DNA of 64,000 nucleotides from Dyella jiangningensis (GTDB lineage: Bacteria > Pseudomonadota > Gammaproteobacteria > Xanthomonadales > Rhodanobacteraceae), in contig NZ_NFZS01000004.1 in NCBI RefSeq assembly GCF_003264855.1, positions 806,001 through 870,000 of the forward strand. Reading direction: 5' to 3'. A program made the position numbers and the translations under genes. Positions 1 through 8,154 of this stretch are shown one piece after another; position 1 is the first letter of the stretch, and each line of letters begins with the position of its first letter. Below the pieces are notes generated by a model. That model saw nothing but the letters and a program-made list of their open reading frames with translations. It ran no database searches and was not told the DNA's origin.

Positions 1-293
1 GCACCCTGGCGCAGGCCCCAAACGCGGTCCGTTTCCATGGACTTGGTGGTGATCATGACGATCGGAATGCCCGACGTCGCGGGATCGCGCGTGAGCGTAC
101 GCGTGGCCTGGAAGCCGTTCATGCCGGGCATGATGACGTCCATGATGACCAGGTTGGGCTTGTCCGAGCGCACGCGCTCGATGCCTTCTTCGGCATTGCC
201 CACGGAATCGACCTTGTAGCCGGCACGCTCCAGCAGCGTAGTGAACACGCGGACGTCGGTCGGCGAATCGTCGATGATGAGAATATTTGCCAC
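1..293 (-). CDS. pilH: Twitching motility response regulator PilH (3' end cut by the window)
   Basis: About 97 N-terminal residues of a single CheY-like receiver domain are visible, starting VANILIIDDSPTD and running through the phosphoacceptor segment NLVIMDVIMPG and the conserved T/S-K region ITTKSME. I start it at a GTG preceded by a run of five G. It lies 30 nt downstream of pilG on the same strand, the order seen in the Pseudomonas Chp chemosensory cluster, where PilH opposes PilG in controlling type IV pilus retraction through PilT and PilU. The C-terminal part and the expected pilI-pilJ genes lie outside the window. Confidence 0.9.
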   Translation of the reverse strand, partial: MANILIIDDSPTDVRVFTTLLERAGYKVDSVGNAEEGIERVRSDKPNLVIMDVIMPGMNGFQATRTLTRDPATSGIPIVMITTKSMETDRVWGLRQG

Positions 294-323
294 AGGTCCC
301 CCTAGACCCTGTTGCCGACGGCT

Positions 324-725
324 TTACACCGTGGCGACGTGTCGATGAATGGCACCAAGCAGCTCATCGCGGGTGAACGGCTTGGTCAGATATTGTTCGG
401 CGCCCACGATGCGTCCGCGTGCCTTGTCGAACAGACCGTCCTTCGAGCTGAGCATGATGACGGGCGTGGCGCGGAACTGCGGATTGTTCTTGATGAGCGC
501 GCAGGTCTGATAGCCGTCGAGTCGCGGCATCATGATGTCGACGAAGATGATCGCGGGCTTCTGGTCGGAGATCTTGGCAAGCGCCTCGAAGCCGTCGACG
601 GCCGTGAGCACGTCGCAGCCTTCTTTCTTGAGCAAGGTCTCCGCGGTTCGACGAATGGTTTTCGAGTCGTCGATCACCATGACCTTGAGGCCGGCCAGGC
701 CATTTCCGTTTATGTTCAAGTTCAC
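324..725 (-). CDS. pilG: Twitching motility response regulator PilG
   Basis: A 133-residue stand-alone receiver domain with no output domain. The acidic pair is in VMVIDDSKTIRR, the phosphoacceptor Asp is in IIFVDIMMPRLDG, and the conserved Lys is in YLTKPFTRDEL. The start is GTG after a G-rich ribosome binding site. In Pseudomonas and Xanthomonas PilG is phosphorylated by the ChpA kinase and promotes pilus extension. The neighbours pilH, gshB and tonB reproduce the P. aeruginosa order, which supports the name over other CheY-like proteins. Confidence 0.95.
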   Translation of the reverse strand: MNLNINGNGLAGLKVMVIDDSKTIRRTAETLLKKEGCDVLTAVDGFEALAKISDQKPAIIFVDIMMPRLDGYQTCALIKNNPQFRATPVIMLSSKDGLFDKARGRIVGAEQYLTKPFTRDELLGAIHRHVATV

Positions 726-1092
726 AACACCCCCCTGCGACCCGCCCCAGGCTCAGGAAAATCGTGGCATCGCCGGCGACGCGCCGGCAATCTCGTATGG
801 ACACAGAAATACAGCAAAGTTCCCTACGACGTACGACATCACTCAGCCGGCAGGCACTCGTGCGTAGCTGTTTACCGCCTGCCTGACGTGACGTCAAGCT
901 GAAATCTTGCGTGAAGCGTCCTACGTCATTGTATCGGCCAACGCATCGGGAACATGACTTGACAGGCCGCAGGTCTCGGACGGGTGAGCGCCCCTCTGCG
1001 GATACGCCCCAGAGACCACGTAAACTGCCCCGCTCTTCCCCGACCGGCGCCGGCGGGGGATCGTGAATGCGCTCTACTACCGGAGAATGACG
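726..1092. other. Intergenic region between divergent pilG and gshB
   Basis: This 367-nt spacer must hold the promoters of the pilG-pilH operon and of gshB-tonB. I see no RNA gene or convincing small gene. A TGACGTCA palindrome lies at 889-896 within TGACGTGACGTCA (884-896) and could be an operator, but nothing ties it to a known regulator. Open frames crossing the region are high-GC shadows. Confidence 0.5.
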
Positions 1093-2070
1093 ATGACCCT
1101 CAAGGTCGCCGTGCTGATGGACCCGATCAGTGCCATCAAGATCGCCAAGGACACGACGTTTGCCATGCTGCTGGAGGCCCAGCGGCGCGGCCACCAGTTG
1201 TACTACATGGAACAGGGCGACCTGGCTGCCCGCAGCGGCGAGCCCTGGGCCCGGTTGACTCCGCTTTCGGTCCGCGACGACCCGTCCGGCTGGTTCATGC
1301 TGGAGGAGCCACGCTGGCGCGACCTGCGCGAGATGGACGTGGTGCTGATGCGCAAGGACCCGCCGGTCGACGCCCAGTTCATCTACGACACCATGGTGGC
1401 CGAGCTGGCCGAGCGCGACGGGGTGACCGTGGTCAACCGCCCCCAGGCCCTGCGCGACTGCAACGAGAAGCTGTTCGCCATGCACTTCCCCCAGTGCATG
1501 GCGCCCACCCTGGTGTCGCGCGACCCCGCCGAGCTGCGGGCGTTCGTGGCGACCCATGGCGAAGTGGTGCTCAAACCGCTGGACGGCATGGGCGGGCGCG
1601 GGATCTTCCGCGTGGTGGCCGGCGACAGCAACCTCAATTCCATGCTGGAGACGCTGATCGCCGCCGGCCCCAAGGGCGAACACCGCCAGTTCACCATGGC
1701 ACAGAAGTACATCCCGCAGATCACCGAGGGCGACAAGCGCATCCTGGTGATCGATGGCGAACCGGTGCCGTATGCGCTGGCGCGCATTCCGCAGGGCAGC
1801 GATTTCCGCGGCAACCTCGCCGCCGGCGGCCGTGGCGTGGGCGTGCCGCTGTCGGATCGCGACCGCTGGATCGTGTCGCAGGTGGCGCCGGAGCTTCGCC
1901 GTCGCGGCCTGCTGTTCGTGGGCCTGGACGTGATCGGCGACTACCTCACCGAGATCAACGTCACATCGCCGACCTGTGCGCGCGAACTGGATGCCCAGTT
2001 CGGGCTTAATATCACCGGCCAATTGTTCGACGTCATCGAAAGCCTGAGAACCGGAAACCGCGCCGCGTGA
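1093..2070 (+). CDS. gshB: Glutathione synthetase
   Basis: Joins gamma-glutamylcysteine and glycine with ATP to make glutathione in the cytoplasm. The 325-residue length matches the prokaryotic family. The N-terminus VAVLMDPISAIKIAKD and the ATP-grasp segment VVLKPLDGMGGRGIFRV are characteristic. I prefer the ATG at 1093 because GGAG at 1082-1085 sits 7 nt before it; the in-frame ATGs at 1063 and 1087 lack a spaced site. The stop overlaps the tonB start by 4 nt, so the two are translationally coupled. Confidence 0.96.
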   Translation: MTLKVAVLMDPISAIKIAKDTTFAMLLEAQRRGHQLYYMEQGDLAARSGEPWARLTPLSVRDDPSGWFMLEEPRWRDLREMDVVLMRKDPPVDAQFIYDTMVAELAERDGVTVVNRPQALRDCNEKLFAMHFPQCMAPTLVSRDPAELRAFVATHGEVVLKPLDGMGGRGIFRVVAGDSNLNSMLETLIAAGPKGEHRQFTMAQKYIPQITEGDKRILVIDGEPVPYALARIPQGSDFRGNLAAGGRGVGVPLSDRDRWIVSQVAPELRRRGLLFVGLDVIGDYLTEINVTSPTCARELDAQFGLNITGQLFDVIESLRTGNRAA

Positions 2071-2930
2071 GCCAACCTGCTGTCCGCACCGGCGCCGACA
2101 TGTTCGGCGCCACGATGCTTTTCTCGCTGTTGCTGCATGGCGTGCTGATCCTCGGCATCAGCTTCAGCTATGTGAAGTCCAAGCCCAGCCTGCCCACGCT
2201 GGACGTGACCCTGGTCGATGTCGCCAATCGCGAGGCGCCGGACAAGGCCGACTTCCTGGCCCAGGCCAACAACAGCGGCGGCGGCGAGAACGACAAGGCC
2301 TCGCGCCCCTCCCAGCCATTCTCCGGCCCGCTGCCCACGCCGACGCCCGGCGTGGCGCCGCAGCCGGTCGAGGCCGCGACGCCGAAGCCGCAGGAAGCGA
2401 CGCCCGACAAGCTGCTCACCACCACCGGGAACAGCCACTACAGCGTCAACACCGATACGGCCAAGCTGGAACAGAACGCGCAGGACCTGCCGAGCGCGGC
2501 CGAGGCGAAACGCAAGCAGGAAATGGCGCAGCTGGCGGCCGAGCGGCGCAACAGCATCGACAACTACGCCAAGCGACCGAAGAAGAAATTCATCTCGTCC
2601 AACACCAAGGAATACGCCTACGCCGCCTACATGCGCGGCTGGGTCGACCGAATGGAGCGCATCGGCAACCTCAATTATCCGAACGAAGCACGACGCCGCG
2701 GGCTGCATGGCGACGTGCTGCTCACGGTGACGCTCAACCGCGATGGCACGGTCAAGGGCATCGAGGTCGTGCAAAGCTCGGGCCAGCCCTTGCTGGACGC
2801 CGCCGCGCAGCGCATCGTGCGGCTCGCCGCGCCGTTCCCTGCCCTGCCGCCCGACAAGGAGCGGATCGACGAGCTGAACATCACGCGCACCTGGCAGTTC
2901 ATGCCGAACGACGTGCTGAAGAGTCGATGA
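2067..2930 (+). CDS. tonB: TonB-family energy transducer (TonB3-like)
   Basis: 287 residues with a GTG start overlapping the gshB stop (GTGA). A single membrane segment at about residues 14-34 is followed by a low-complexity Pro/Ala/Glu periplasmic region and a C-terminal TonB domain from about residue 195 (YPNEARRRGLHGDVLLTV, then GTVKGIEVVQSSGQPLLD). Such proteins pass proton-motive energy from ExbB/ExbD to outer-membrane receptors. In P. aeruginosa the gene at this locus, tonB3, is needed for twitching and pilus assembly, so a pilus-linked role is plausible. No exbB or exbD is in the window. Confidence 0.9.
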   Translation: MSQPAVRTGADMFGATMLFSLLLHGVLILGISFSYVKSKPSLPTLDVTLVDVANREAPDKADFLAQANNSGGGENDKASRPSQPFSGPLPTPTPGVAPQPVEAATPKPQEATPDKLLTTTGNSHYSVNTDTAKLEQNAQDLPSAAEAKRKQEMAQLAAERRNSIDNYAKRPKKKFISSNTKEYAYAAYMRGWVDRMERIGNLNYPNEARRRGLHGDVLLTVTLNRDGTVKGIEVVQSSGQPLLDAAAQRIVRLAAPFPALPPDKERIDELNITRTWQFMPNDVLKSR

Positions 2931-3039
2931 CGAAGGAACCGTAAAGCGAAGGAATGCGCGGAGTCTTTGCTCCACCGTCCTCCGGTCCTCACTTCGCGCT
3001 AACGGGCGCTTGCCCCGCCCGAGGGCTTACAATGAGCCC

Positions 3040-3615
3040 ATGACTGAACCCAGTTCCCAGCCCCAGTCCCTCGCCGGTCATTTCCTGATCGCCATGCCCA
3101 GCCTGGCCGAGCCGCCCTTCTCGCGCGGCGTGGCCTTCATCTGCCAGCACGACGAAGACGGCGCGGTAGGACTGCTGGTGAACCAGCTTTCCGAATATCG
3201 CCTGGGCGACGTGCTGGCGCAGATGAAGCTCGACTGCAACGACCTGGAAGTCGCCGACGCACCGGTGCTGATCGGCGGCCCCGTGCAGCAGGAGCGTGGC
3301 TTCGTGCTGCATCGCGAACCCGGCCATTGGGAATCGAGCTACCGCATCAACACCGACTGGTCGGTGACCACGTCGCGCGACATCCTGGTCGCCATGGCCA
3401 AGGGGGAAGGTCCGCGCCTGGCGGTGATGGCGCTGGGCTATGCCGGCTGGAGCGCTGGCCAGCTCGAACAGGAGCTCAAGGACAATACCTGGCTGACCGT
3501 CGAGGCGAGCGAGCGCGTGGTGTTCCATACGCCGCTGGAGGAACGCTGGAGCGCTGCCGCCGGGCTCGTCGGCGTGGACCCGCTGCAGTTGCCCGGTTAC
3601 GCGGGCCACGCGTGA
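3040..3615 (+). CDS. yqgE: YqgE/AlgH family protein
   Basis: 191 residues of the UPF0301 family: LAGHFLIAMPSL at the N-terminus, VAFICQHDEDGAVGLLVNQ and the segment VLIGGPVQQERGFVLHR are diagnostic. The biochemical function is not settled. It precedes ruvX as in E. coli and Pseudomonas. The ATG at 3040 gives the canonical N-terminus MTEPSSQPQSLAGHF. The stop codon TGA shares its last base with the first base of a palindromic element (3615-3882), so the gene ends exactly where the repeat begins. Confidence 0.93.
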   Translation: MTEPSSQPQSLAGHFLIAMPSLAEPPFSRGVAFICQHDEDGAVGLLVNQLSEYRLGDVLAQMKLDCNDLEVADAPVLIGGPVQQERGFVLHREPGHWESSYRINTDWSVTTSRDILVAMAKGEGPRLAVMALGYAGWSAGQLEQELKDNTWLTVEASERVVFHTPLEERWSAAAGLVGVDPLQLPGYAGHA

Positions 3616-3882
3616 GAGCCTGTTTCATGGGTTTGCATAGCCCGCGTTGGTCCCCAGCGCCCGCCAGGGAGTGGGGCGCAGCGCAGCGCCTGACTGGCTG
3701 TCAGGTCAAGCGGCGCACCGCTTCCTGGCGGGCGCTGGGAACCAACCCTCCGGGCCGGGGCTGTTTGCCCACCAGCCTGCGTCATCACTCGGTCGTGTAT
3801 CGACATACACTCCCTCACTCTTCCTTGGCTGGCGGGCAAACAGCCCTCGGCGCGGGCCATGCAAACCCATGAAACAGGCTCT
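3615..3882 (+). repeat. Palindromic operon element, copy A (268 bp)
   Basis: Outer 32-bp inverted arms (3615-3646 and 3851-3882) differ at one position. They consist of AGAGCCTG, a copy-specific 16-mer TTTCATGGGTTTGCAT, one variable base and GCCCGCG. Inside are two hairpins in order. The first has a 22-bp stem with one mismatch around a conserved loop containing CTGACTGGCTGTCAG. The second has arms GGCTGTTTGCCC and GGGCAAACAGCC around a conserved loop containing GTGTATCGACATACAC. It fills the yqgE-ruvX gap, and the ruvX ATG (3869) lies inside its right arm. A frame is open from TTG 3647 straight into ruvX. Confidence 0.9.
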
Positions 3883-4315
3883 TAGCTGTGTGTTCGGTTT
3901 CGACTATGGCAGTCGCCTGATCGGCATCGCGGTCGGCAATCGCTTCACCGGCAGCGCACGCGGCCTCGGCACGGTGCCAGTGCGCGACGGCGAGCCCGAC
4001 TGGAACCGCCTCGACGCGCTCCGGCAGGAATGGCTGCCCGATACGCTGGTGGTCGGACTGCCGCTGACCCTCGACGGCGAGGAGCAGCCCGCCAGCCGCG
4101 GCGCCCGCCGCTTCGCCGAGAAGCTGGGCCAGCGCTATGGCCTGCCAATCGAACTCACCGACGAACGCCACAGCTCGCGCGAAGCCGCGCAGCGCTTCGC
4201 CAGCGCACGCGCGGCGGGGCTCAAGAAGCGCCGTGACGCCGCCACCATCGATGCCGAGGCCGCTGCCGTGATCCTCGAACGGTGGTTGGCCGGTGCCGTG
4301 ACTACCGGACACTGA
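3869..4315 (+). CDS. ruvX: Putative Holliday junction resolvase / pre-16S rRNA nuclease YqgF
   Basis: 148 residues of the RNase-H-fold YqgF family, needed for maturation of the 5' end of 16S rRNA. The N-terminal acidic motif is FGFDYGSRLIGIAVG; VVGLPLTLDG and the ELTDERHSSREA segment follow, with the last acidic residue in DAATIDAEAAAVILE. The only ATG giving a normal length is at 3869, inside the right arm of palindromic element A, so residues 1-5 (MKQAL) are repeat-derived. A GTG at about 3890 is an alternative start. The frame upstream is open into the element. Confidence 0.93.
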   Translation: MKQALSCVFGFDYGSRLIGIAVGNRFTGSARGLGTVPVRDGEPDWNRLDALRQEWLPDTLVVGLPLTLDGEEQPASRGARRFAEKLGQRYGLPIELTDERHSSREAAQRFASARAAGLKKRRDAATIDAEAAAVILERWLAGAVTTGH

Positions 4316-4339
4316 CACCTTCCACGACAATCGCCCGCC

Positions 4340-5266
4340 ATGAGCCAACGCCTGCGCCACCTCACCACGCTCGAACACCTGCCCCGCGAGACCATCGAGC
4401 GCCTGCTCGACCGCGCGGAAACCATGCGCGACGGTTGCGCCCACGGCACCCGCAAGCTGGACCTGCTGAGTGGCCGCACCATCCTCAACCTGTTCTTCGA
4501 ACCGTCCACGCGCACACGCACGTCGTTCGAACTGGCCGCGCGCCGCCTCGGTGCGGACGTCATCAACTTCGACATAGGCTTCTCTTCCACCAGCAAGGGC
4601 GAGGCGCTGTTCGACACGCTGCACACGCTGGAAGCCATGCACCTGGACGCCATCGTGGTGCGCCACAAGGTGTCGGGCACGCCCGAGGAACTGGTGCGCC
4701 ATGCCATGAGCGGCGTGTCGGTGATCAATGCCGGCGATGGCAATCGTGCACATCCCACGCAGGGGCTGCTCGACATGCTCACCATCCGCCAGCATCGGCC
4801 GGACTTCAGCCGGCTGACCGTGGTCATCTGCGGCGACGTGAAGCATTCGCGTGTGGCGCGCTCGGACGTCCACGCGCTGACCGCACTCGGCGCCAAGGAA
4901 ATCCGCCTGTGCTCGCCGCAGGCGCTGATGCCCTCGGCGGACGAATTCCCGCAGTGCGTGATCACCGACGATTTCGACGCGGCGATCGAAGGGGCCGATG
5001 CGGTGATCATGCTGCGCCTCCAGAAGGAGCGCATGGCCGTTACCGACCTGCCGGATGAGGCTGCTTATTTCACCCGCTACGGCCTGGACAACCGACGCCT
5101 CGAACGCGCCTCCAAGGGTGCGCTGGTCATGCACCCCGGCCCCATCAACCGCGGCATCGAGATCGCCTCGGAAGTAGCGGACGGCCCGCAATCGCGCATC
5201 CTGGAGCAGGTGGGCAACGGCGTCTTCGTACGCATGGCCGTGCTGGCCGAAGTACTGGGGCGCTGA
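4340..5266 (+). CDS. pyrB: Aspartate carbamoyltranscarbamylase catalytic subunit
   Basis: Condenses carbamoyl phosphate and aspartate in pyrimidine synthesis. Of its 308 residues, STRTRTSF (56-63) binds carbamoyl phosphate and HPTQGLLD (from 138) and HPGPINRG are typical active-site segments. It follows ruvX by 24 nt as in Pseudomonas, but pyrR is missing between them and no pyrC-like gene follows. In pseudomonads PyrB needs an inactive dihydroorotase partner, so the class of this enzyme cannot be settled from the window. Confidence 0.95.
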   Translation: MSQRLRHLTTLEHLPRETIERLLDRAETMRDGCAHGTRKLDLLSGRTILNLFFEPSTRTRTSFELAARRLGADVINFDIGFSSTSKGEALFDTLHTLEAMHLDAIVVRHKVSGTPEELVRHAMSGVSVINAGDGNRAHPTQGLLDMLTIRQHRPDFSRLTVVICGDVKHSRVARSDVHALTALGAKEIRLCSPQALMPSADEFPQCVITDDFDAAIEGADAVIMLRLQKERMAVTDLPDEAAYFTRYGLDNRRLERASKGALVMHPGPINRGIEIASEVADGPQSRILEQVGNGVFVRMAVLAEVLGR

Positions 5267-5509
5267 GTTCACGGGTCGGCGTTGGCGGCGAGTTGCCGAA
5301 CCGACCGCAAGCAGCACAGGGAGACGGCCGCACGACAAGGCCGTGCCGTCCCCACCGAGGGCTGGCGACAGCAGCAGTTTCGACGGCCTGCCGCCCGGCC
5401 CGGTCCCGCGCCTCGTTTCGCCGGGGACCATACCGTTCCAGGCCCCGCGGTATGTCACGAAAGCAGGCATAATGCGCGGCGCAACACCATCTCATTCAAG
5501 GGAATAGAC

Positions 5510-7273
5510 ATGCGATCGACGACGCGCATTGCTGCGCTGGGCTTCGCCGGCGTGCTGCTGGCTGCGTGCCATCACAAGGACAAGGACGCCCCCCTCGCCT
5601 TCGTGCCGGCCGACACGCCGTACGTGGTGGCGAATCTGGATGTGCTGGACGACGACACCCGCAAGGCGCTGCTCGCCCAGGCCGATGCCCAGTTGCCGGC
5701 CGAGATGGCTCAGTTGCGGTCCACCGCCGACGACCTGGCCGAGAAGGATCCGGATGCGTCGCGCCTGCTCAAGGCCATCATCGCCGAGCTGGACGGCAAG
5801 ACCATCGAGGCTTTCGCGCAGAACGCAGGCCTCAACATGAAAGGCCGCTCGGCCTTCTACGGCCTCGGCCTGTCGCCGGTGGTGCGTTTCGAGCTGATCG
5901 ACGCCAAGGCATTCGAAGCCTTCGTGGGCCGTCTCGAAGCCGCCTACGGCAAGCCGTTCGAGACGGCCACGCTCGGTGGCGTCAACTATCGCCGTCATGT
6001 CTCCGCCGAAGCCGGCATGCAGGTGGTGATGGCCGTGGTCGGCAAGCAGGCGGTCGCCGCGCTGCTTCCTTCCGACGCGCCCGAAACCACGCTGCGCCTC
6101 GCCTTCGGCCTGGATCGTCCCGCCAAGAACCTGCAGGACGACGGCCGCCTGGAGAAGCTGGCCAAGGCCAAGGATTACCAGCCGTGGGCCATCGGCCAGG
6201 TCGACCTGGTGCGCCTGCTGCCGCTCGCGGCCAGCGGCAAGGACCCGATGTTCAACGCGCTGATCAAGGCGCGCGCCGAAGCCGAGTCGGCCAAGACCGG
6301 CGAGCCGGTGGCCAACCAGCTGAAGGTGTCGCCCGCGTGCGAGGCCGATGCCGCGCGCATCGCCGCGCGCGTACCGTCGTTGAGCTTCGGTTACACCAAG
6401 CTCGACGAGAAGCACCAGGACATCCGCTGGGACGTTGCGCTGGCCGACGACATCACCAAGGCCTTCAGTGGCCTGAAGGTCGAACTGCCGGGCCTTGGCG
6501 CAGCGGGCACCGCACCGTTCGACATCAGCCTCGCCGTGCCGATGGTGCAGATGCGCGCGTTCTGGAGCGCACAGGCCGACGCCGTCGCCGCCAAGCCATT
6601 CGCCTGCCCGTCGCTGGCCGAACTCAACGAGAGCTTCGCCAAGATCGGCCTGATGTCGCAGCAGGCGGCCGTGCCGCCGGTCGGCGACCTGCTCGGCGCC
6701 CGCGTGGCGCTGGACAGTTTCGAGCCGGGCAGCAACGACAGCATGCCGAAGTTCAGCGGCCGCATCCTGATAGGCACCTCCAACCCGGCTGGCCTGCTCG
6801 CGATGGCGCAGATGGCGATGTCGGGCCTGCAGCAGCTCAAGCTCACCGCCGACGGCAAGCCGGTGGCGCTGCCGCCGGAAGTCATTGCGCCGCTGGGCAC
6901 GCCGGTGTGGGCAGCCATGGGTCCGAAAGCGTTGGCACTGGCCGTCGGCCCGGGCGAGGACAGCAAGCTCGGCGAGCTGCTCAGCGCGCCCAGCGGAGAC
7001 GCAGGCCGACTCGGTCGCCTGCACCTCAGCGGCGAGATGTACCAGGCATGGGTGAAGGCCATGGCGCAGAAGGCCGAGCACATCGCGGAGCTCACCGCAC
7101 AGGCCGATTCCGACGATCCGGAAGCCCAGGCCACGGCCAAGGCAACGGCGGAGCGCTCGAAGCAGCAGTTCGAATCGATGCAGGCGCAGGCTGCCCGCAT
7201 CAAGACGCTGAGCGGCGACGCGCACATGGAGAGCGGCGGCCTGGTGGTCACCAGCCAGACCGAACTGAAATAA
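5510..7273 (+). CDS. Large lipoprotein of unknown function
   Basis: 587 residues with a lipoprotein signal: basic MRSTTR, a hydrophobic stretch and a lipobox LAAC with Cys20. The mature part begins with His/Lys/Asp-rich linker residues and then PADTPYVVANL. The rest is soluble, Ala/Leu-rich and without a motif I recognise; near the C-terminus (about 500-575) it is helical and charged, possibly coiled coil. It is probably anchored to a membrane facing the periplasm. The 243 nt upstream hold no gene, and an intrinsic terminator follows, so it is likely monocistronic. I do not assign a function. Confidence 0.75.
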   Translation: MRSTTRIAALGFAGVLLAACHHKDKDAPLAFVPADTPYVVANLDVLDDDTRKALLAQADAQLPAEMAQLRSTADDLAEKDPDASRLLKAIIAELDGKTIEAFAQNAGLNMKGRSAFYGLGLSPVVRFELIDAKAFEAFVGRLEAAYGKPFETATLGGVNYRRHVSAEAGMQVVMAVVGKQAVAALLPSDAPETTLRLAFGLDRPAKNLQDDGRLEKLAKAKDYQPWAIGQVDLVRLLPLAASGKDPMFNALIKARAEAESAKTGEPVANQLKVSPACEADAARIAARVPSLSFGYTKLDEKHQDIRWDVALADDITKAFSGLKVELPGLGAAGTAPFDISLAVPMVQMRAFWSAQADAVAAKPFACPSLAELNESFAKIGLMSQQAAVPPVGDLLGARVALDSFEPGSNDSMPKFSGRILIGTSNPAGLLAMAQMAMSGLQQLKLTADGKPVALPPEVIAPLGTPVWAAMGPKALALAVGPGEDSKLGELLSAPSGDAGRLGRLHLSGEMYQAWVKAMAQKAEHIAELTAQADSDDPEAQATAKATAERSKQQFESMQAQAARIKTLSGDAHMESGGLVVTSQTELK

Positions 7274-7300
7274 GCCGCGGCCTTGCCGCAGGCCATGAAG

Positions 7301-7335
7301 CAAACGGGGCGCCTTGGCGCCCCGTTTGGTTTTTG
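7301..7335 (+). terminator. Intrinsic terminator after the lipoprotein gene
   Basis: Stem CAAACGGGGCGCC / GGCGCCCCGTTTG with a short loop, followed by GTTTTTG. It lies 28 nt after the stop codon and also faces the end of the convergent MHYT gene. Confidence 0.85.
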
Positions 7336-7350
7336 TGCGAAGGAACGACG

Positions 7351-8094
7351 TCAGATCGTCAGCGCTGCGCGACGCTGCTGCCGCACGATGTTGAGACCCA
7401 AGGCGAGCGCGAGCAGCACGACCACCACGCCGAACACCACCATGCCGAGATAGTCGCCGCTCAGGCCCTGCGCAAAACCCGCCGGCAACGTATCGCCCAT
7501 GGCCATGTCCACCGCCGACATGCCGGTGTAGTGCATGCCGCACACGGCCACGCCCATCACCAGCGCGCTGCCCAGCATCTGCAACCTGCCGCGCAGGTTG
7601 AAGGCCAGCCACAACGCAGCCATCGACGCCACGATGGCGATGACTACCGATAGAACCACGAAACCGCCGTCATAAGAGATCTGCGCGGACGTGAGCATCG
7701 CCGCCATGCCCAGATAATGCATGCCCGCGACACCCAGGCCCATCAGCACGCCGGCGAACAGCAGGTTGAGCCAACCTACCGCGCCCACGCTCACGACGGC
7801 CAGCCCGATCGAACAGGCCACGATGGCCAGCAAGGCGGAGATCGCCGTGAGCACCACGTCGTAGGTCACCTGCACGCCCATGTTGCACGCGATCATCGCG
7901 ATGAAGTGCATGGCCCAGATGGCGCCCCCGCCCATGGCCGTGCCGGCGGCCAGCACCGCGACCCAGCGCTGACCCGGGTTTTCGGCCCGCGATATGCCCA
8001 GCGCGAACTGCAGCGCGGTGAACGACCCGAGCACGGATACGACGTACGACAGCACGACCAATACGGCGTTGTAATGCTGATGCATCTCTTGCAT
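7351..8094 (-). CDS. MHYT-domain integral membrane sensor protein
   Basis: 247 residues with about seven predicted membrane helices and three copies of the MHYT-type motif: WAMHFIAM, GMHYLGM and GMHYTGM. In the family these His/Met residues are proposed to bind a metal and sense O2, CO or NO. Here no GGDEF, EAL or kinase output domain is fused. The start at 8094 (MQEMHQHYN) has GGGAGA just upstream; an in-frame TTG at 8112 is less likely. The V4R gene 60 nt upstream on the same strand may be its partner. Confidence 0.85.
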   Translation of the reverse strand: MQEMHQHYNAVLVVLSYVVSVLGSFTALQFALGISRAENPGQRWVAVLAAGTAMGGGAIWAMHFIAMIACNMGVQVTYDVVLTAISALLAIVACSIGLAVVSVGAVGWLNLLFAGVLMGLGVAGMHYLGMAAMLTSAQISYDGGFVVLSVVIAIVASMAALWLAFNLRGRLQMLGSALVMGVAVCGMHYTGMSAVDMAMGDTLPAGFAQGLSGDYLGMVVFGVVVVLLALALGLNIVRQQRRAALTI

Positions 8095-8154
8095 GACATC
8101 TCCCTCGGTCAATGGCGCCCTTCGCTGCGACAGCGTCGCGACGAAGGACGCTCG

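Noticed and set aside
364-2022. A 552-codon minus-strand open frame over pilG and gshB
   Set aside because: Overlaps two clear genes, is rich in Arg/His/Gln as expected for antisense reading of high-GC coding DNA, and has no recognisable domain.
3647-4315. Annotating ruvX as a 222-residue protein starting at TTG 3647
   Set aside because: The extra 74 residues are repeat-encoded, the start is a TTG without a ribosome binding site, and YqgF proteins are about 140-150 residues.
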